Shown here: piece by piece, positions 60,881 to 64,000 of the stretch
Position numbering within the stretch: position 1 is the stretch's first letter
Layout: the number at the start of each line of letters is the position of its first letter
DNA from: Liolophura sinensis
Lineage: Eukaryota > Mollusca > Polyplacophora > Chitonida > Chitonidae
DNA length: 64,000 nucleotides
Assembly: GCF_032854445.1 (NCBI RefSeq)
Contig: NC_088307.1
Coordinates: 11,236,017-11,300,016, forward strand
Direction of reading: 5' to 3'
Program-made: the position numbers and the translations under genes
Notes under the pieces: generated by a model
What the model was told of the DNA's origin: nothing
What the model saw: only the letters and a program-made list of their open reading frames with translations
The model's database searches: none

Positions 60881-61004
60881 ATGTTGTCCAAAAAGGATAA
60901 GTCCATGTATGAGAAGATGGCCGACCTGTTCTCAGAAAACAACAACAGACAGAAGTTAAGAGACTACATGGACAACGTCAGGTTACCTTGTATCCCATAT
61001 TTAG
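60881..61004 (+). CDS. RALGPS: RALGPS exon 8: RasGEF domain, acidic helix to PYLG
   Basis: 41 codons plus one base, acceptor CTGCCTGCAG, donor GTAAGA. It encodes [20 protein letters not shown], then [21 protein letters not shown], with the following Gly split across the intron (phase 1). The Tyr-Glu-Lys-x-x-x-Leu-Phe-Ser and Leu-Arg-Asp-Tyr features correspond to the helix pair preceding the conserved P-x-x-P-Y-L-G motif of RasGEFs. Confidence 0.96.
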
Positions 61005-61160
61005 GTAAGACCTGCCACTATGTCCTTTGCTTAGGTTTATGCTTATATTAACTGATAAATACAGATCAGTGTTCCTTGTGCAGTTTAATATTAACAGATT
61101 TGATGTACATCAAGAACAAAATTGATTTACATTGATGTTTCATACCTTAGTCTTGGAACG

Positions 61161-61321
61161 ATCAGGTATGTGATTATCACACCTCTTGCAAAAGACCAGG
61201 AGTGTGATTATCATACCTCTTGCAAAAGACCAGGAATGTGATTATCACACCTCTTGCCAAAGACCAGGAGTGTGATTATCACACTTCTTGCAAATAACCA
61301 GGAGTGTGATAATCACACCAA
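61161..61321. repeat. 34-bp minisatellite with palindromic core
   Basis: Unit: AGTGTGATTATCACACCTCT, TGCAAAAGACCAGG; four to five copies. Each carries GTGTGATTATCACAC, a near-perfect palindrome. In intron 8. Confidence 0.92.
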
Positions 61322-61513
61322 AGTTCATTCCCTCAGATTTTTTTTTTTTTTTTCAGGTGTTTCTTACTATTACAAATAAACACACCTAGAGTAGACACAT
61401 GGGAGTGTGATAGAAAGCCTCAAACTAGAACGCCTGATGTTTCCTTTTTCTGTATAATACTGGTTTATACCTATTCATACACATGTATCTCTATTGATTT
61501 GTTATTGTGAACA

Positions 61514-61767
61514 TGGGCCTCTGTGGCCGAGAGGGTTAGCACGCCATTGGGGCGCAGTGACACGGAAGTCTCTCATCAATGCAGTCACTGTGAGTTCAAG
61601 TGCAACTCATGCTGGCTTCTTCTTCGTCCGTACGTGGGAAGCTCTACCAACAACCTGCGGATGGTCATGGGTATCCCGTGGGCTCTGCCCGGAATGCTCC
61701 CTTCATACTGCTGGTTGTTGTCATGTAAATGGAATATTCTTGAGTAACAGCAATCAAATAAAGAAAT
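61514..61767 (+). mobile_element. SINE family 1 copy next to exon 9
   Basis: Head GGGCCTCTGTGGCCGAGAGG, B-box region GTGAGTTCAAGTGCAAC, body and an AATCAAATAAAG tail. It lies in intron 8, 45 bases before the exon 9 start, so it contributes the sequence just upstream of the branch-point region. Confidence 0.88.
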
Positions 61768-61811
61768 ATTCTTAACAGATTCGATGTACATGAATGCTTG
61801 TTTTGTTACAG

Positions 61812-61943
61812 GTTTATACTTAACAGACTTGATCTACATTGATGTGGCTCACCCACATTCAGGAGGGCTAGAAAGTCATCCCAGACGGATACAGATGAAC
61901 AATATCCTCCGTATTATAGCGGATTTCCAGCAATCCAATTATG
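61812..61943 (+). CDS. RALGPS: RALGPS exon 9: RasGEF catalytic hairpin region
   Basis: 132 bases, phase 1 to 1, acceptor TTTGTTACAG, donor GTGAGT. After the split Gly it reads [18 protein letters not shown], then an insert-like LESHPRR, then [12 protein letters not shown]. The Gly-x-Tyr-Leu-x-Asp-Leu segment followed by a polar loop is the conserved block before the final helices of the RasGEF fold. The short His/Gly-rich loop is the least conserved part of the domain. A SINE (61514-61767) ends 45 bases before this exon. Confidence 0.96.
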
Positions 61944-62107
61944 GTGAGTTTTGATAATTTCTGTTCACTGTCCAATGAAACATTTGCAATTTAAGTTGAA
62001 AATACAGTGGTAGACAATCTTTATAGAGTAACTTCAGTTCCCAGAGAAACTATGCAAAAAGCTCAGAATTATATGAAGAAAACCCTGTGGAACAGACCTA
62101 TTCTACC

Positions 62108-62272
62108 TACTCAGCCTTTTTGCATATATGTAAGAACAACTTATGTACCTTTATACTTTGATTTTGGAGAGAAATCTAGATTATTTGAGTCTACCAATTG
62201 GCAGTGTTCACGAAAAGAATACTAAAATGCTTGAAGGAACCTCTTGTGACATGTGAAAAGGATGAATTACAG
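62108..62272 (+). mobile_element. MITE family M1, copy 8 (diverged)
   Basis: ACTCAGCCTTTTTGCATATA at the left; GTGAAAAGGATGAATTACAG at the right; interior shortened. Located in intron 9. Confidence 0.65.
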
Positions 62273-62548
62273 TATACTGTTTTAAAAGGATTTGACGTGA
62301 AAACATTATTGAACGCCTATAACTGAAGAATCCTGATTTTTCTTTTGTTTCTTTGTGTATATCTTCACTCTATGTGGTACAAATACCCCGTGCGTTATGC
62401 AGGGTTTATGTCACATGGAAACTGGTTTTTGAACTATGTTGAGTACAAAAATCGAATAACCTTAGTGTGCAGTCTAAGACAGGATCTTTCTTGAGATCTC
62501 CTGTTCTTGCCTCTGTTCATGTCTTGTTTCTGTTTGTTTGTGTGTTAG

Positions 62549-62642
62549 ATCACCTTCCAGTGCTAGACCACATCCAGAACTATCTCAAGTCTGTAAGATA
62601 TATAGAAGAGTTACAGAAGTTTGTGGAGGACGATAACTACAA
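62549..62642 (+). CDS. RALGPS: RALGPS exon 10: end of RasGEF domain
   Basis: 94 bases, acceptor TGTGTTAG, donor GTAAGT at 62643, starting in phase 1 and ending in phase 2. The first codon (Asp) is split with exon 9. The peptide reads [20 protein letters not shown], then [10 protein letters not shown] and two bases of a Lys codon. This is the terminal helix of the catalytic domain. Reading through the donor would meet a TAA immediately, so splicing here is required. The next exon is not found in the remaining 1.36 kb. Confidence 0.95.
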
Positions 62643-64000
62643 GTAAGTCTTCAGCAGAGCAGACAGTTTAATTAGGATCAGATTTATTAACTCTCTAAAC
62701 TTATGTCTTGTGTGTGAGTATTTCTGTTAATACCATTGGGGGGACTTGCACCCGTCTACCACTCGGCAGTATGAACTGGATACCATTTTACTGACGTCAT
62801 ATGTTCATTTCTCCACCCACTTTTATGACATCACAATAGAAACAGAACAGTGTTACAGTGGAAACTGATGCATTTCATCATCATAGGCGTTCTGCTACAA
62901 TCATTGTATTGATGTAACAGTGGCTCGAGATTCTGCTTCGCGCTGTCACCAACCCGTGGGTTGAAAAAGTTTGCTGCGTTGGCATAATGGACACAATGTC
63001 TGTAGGTCAGAGGTTCAAACCCAAGCTAAGTCATACATGACTCAAATCAATAAACATGATACAAGCACTCAACCTAAAATGAACAGGTTAAGTGCAAGTC
63101 AGCACAGCGCTACTGCATACGTGTGAACAGGCCTACGAATAACTGAGTGACTGACACATTACCAAATTCATTCAATCCAGTTTATTGTGTTTAAGATTTC
63201 CAGTGTTATTTATGTGTGAGATTTGTAAGGTGCCACTTTAGTTTGTGCTGTACAAGATCTGGTTTGATGCTTGACAGTGTCCTTGTCAGGCTGCTTATTT
63301 AAAGGCTTGTTGTACACATGTACATGTATGCAGTAGTGTTTGAATCCAGGTGTTGGGATAATAAATTGCTATCCGAATATTCGATATAATCCCTGAGTTA
63401 ATTTAAAGAGAGTTTGGTCCATACATGTATGTCGTTAGCTTTGAAGATGAACATACAGTATGTATGTATACCCTCTTCTCCACCAGCCTATTACCACAGC
63501 CTGTGAATGTTTTCATTCATCCCCTGTGAGTCTCTGTTAAGACTTGCCAAGGGTATGCTTTCCATCAGTCACACCTGGTACACAGCAGACAGTTGCCACG
63601 GTAATACGATGCTAAGCTTTGAATTGGGTTCCCATCAAGCATCAAATATTGGCCCGTAGATGTATCCGGTGATCTCCTTCCATCAAAGACGATTAAGAAA
63701 TCTTAGGATATTTTTAGTCCCATCAGATAGCATTATGTGGATGGTTGCGCAGAAGTGTCAGCAGCTTGGGCCGATATTGTAGCAGCTGTGGTAAAACGTG
63801 TTGATAAAGTTGGCTTATATGATGAAATTCCGAAGTCTTATCATGCACACATTTTTTCTGCAGAATTCTTGAGCGTAGAAATGCTGAAAAGGTCTCATTA
63901 TACAGTTTCATTAACAGTGTCATAAAATATCCAGTTTATTAGTCAGTATATATGTACATGTACCTGTCACTCACAGGTAAATGTATGTATAGTTTTGTAC
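62643..64000 (+). other. Start of intron 10, runs to the window edge
   Basis: It begins GTAAGT. No further exon could be recognised, although the family predicts a continuation after VEDDNYK. A weak tRNA-like segment is at 62968-63035. The remainder shows only TACATGTA-rich AT sequence. Confidence 0.7.
62968..63035 (+). mobile_element. tRNA-like segment, probably a SINE head
   Basis: TTGGCATAATGGAC resembles an A box, and GGTTCAAACCC fits the B-box consensus exactly, about 35 bases apart. No cloverleaf with a paired acceptor stem could be drawn by eye, so a genuine tRNA gene is not claimed. Confidence 0.4.

Larger units (their letters stand above)
13511..62642 (+). other. RALGPS: Gene model: RALGPS-type Ral GEF, ten exons, 3' end outside window
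   Basis: Ten exons with GT-AG borders join in phase into 1100 coding bases (366 codons plus two bases). Intron phases in order are 2,0,0,0,0,0,0,1,1, with the last donor in phase 2. Residues about 128-366 read as a RasGEF (Cdc25 homology) domain of the RALGPS type: SYDAVVFDVL near its start, GFTRRFN, NFWV, a helix ending in [34 protein letters not shown] and [20 protein letters not shown] near its end. Family members activate Ral GTPases at membranes by promoting GDP release. They have no RasGEF-N (REM) module, and none is visible here. The PxxP motif and C-terminal PH domain expected of the family are not in the window. Gene span is at least 49 kb. Orthology rests on recognising the protein, without a database search. 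Vertebrates have two paralogues (1 and 2), and this gene cannot be assigned to either. Confidence 0.93.

Noticed and set aside
63723-63925. Possible RALGPS exon 11 after TTGCGCAG
   Set aside because: In the required frame it reads SVSSLGRYCSSCGK, unlike the family continuation after VEDDNYK, and the acceptor lacks a pyrimidine tract.
1-64000. CRISPR arrays, operons, riboswitches or prokaryotic mobile elements
   Set aside because: Tandem arrays have no spacers, and the sequence is an animal genome with spliced genes.

Overview
The window looks like nuclear DNA from a lophotrochozoan animal, most likely a mollusc; a brachiopod is not excluded. The evidence is AT-rich, repeat-dense sequence, long introns with GT-AG borders, and two tRNA-derived SINE families whose 3' tails I associate with molluscan genomes. 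One family ends in a 'gagtacggcgtaaaacacc' type tail followed by (AAAT)n. The other ends in 'atgactgaaaaattgtt' followed by (ACTC)n. Genus and species cannot be read from the sequence. There is no operon, prokaryotic gene, CRISPR array or rRNA. One 200-base assembly gap lies at 16936-17135.

The only protein-coding gene I can support is a plus-strand RALGPS-type Ral guanine-nucleotide exchange factor, spread over ten exons from 13511 to 62642 and continuing past the right edge. Exons are 13511-13707, 30465-30585, 49867-49980, 50641-50691, 54755-54838, 58670-58759, 60255-60347, 60881-61004, 61812-61943 and 62549-62642. They join in phase into 366 codons plus two bases. The first two exons and the start of the third encode a basic, serine-rich N-terminal extension. 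The rest is a nearly complete RasGEF (Cdc25-type) catalytic domain. The PH domain and proline-rich motif expected in this family must lie beyond the window. The first two introns are very long (16.8 and 19.3 kb).

Region by region: 1-13432 is intergenic or upstream sequence with SINEs, a 54-bp tandem array (4.4-5.0 kb) and dispersed repeats. From 13.5 kb the gene begins. Intron 1 (13708-30464) carries SINEs, a gapped minisatellite, a foldback MITE at 19.4-19.7 kb, several minisatellites and a candidate alternative first exon near 28.95 kb. Intron 2 (30586-49866) carries 59-, 72-, 42- and 74-bp tandem arrays and several MITE copies. The catalytic-domain exons (49.9-62.6 kb) are separated by shorter introns with more SINEs and MITEs.

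The main discoveries are repeat structures: a roughly 210-bp MITE family with eight copies and recognisable terminal inverted repeats, a separate foldback MITE, another small MITE, a dispersed element with a tandem array attached to its end, and three SINE insertions reduced to little more than the tail, each with target-site duplications. On the protein side, the N-terminal extension and an RRASLP motif just before the catalytic domain deserve attention. I found no defence system, gene cluster or other large undescribed coding system.
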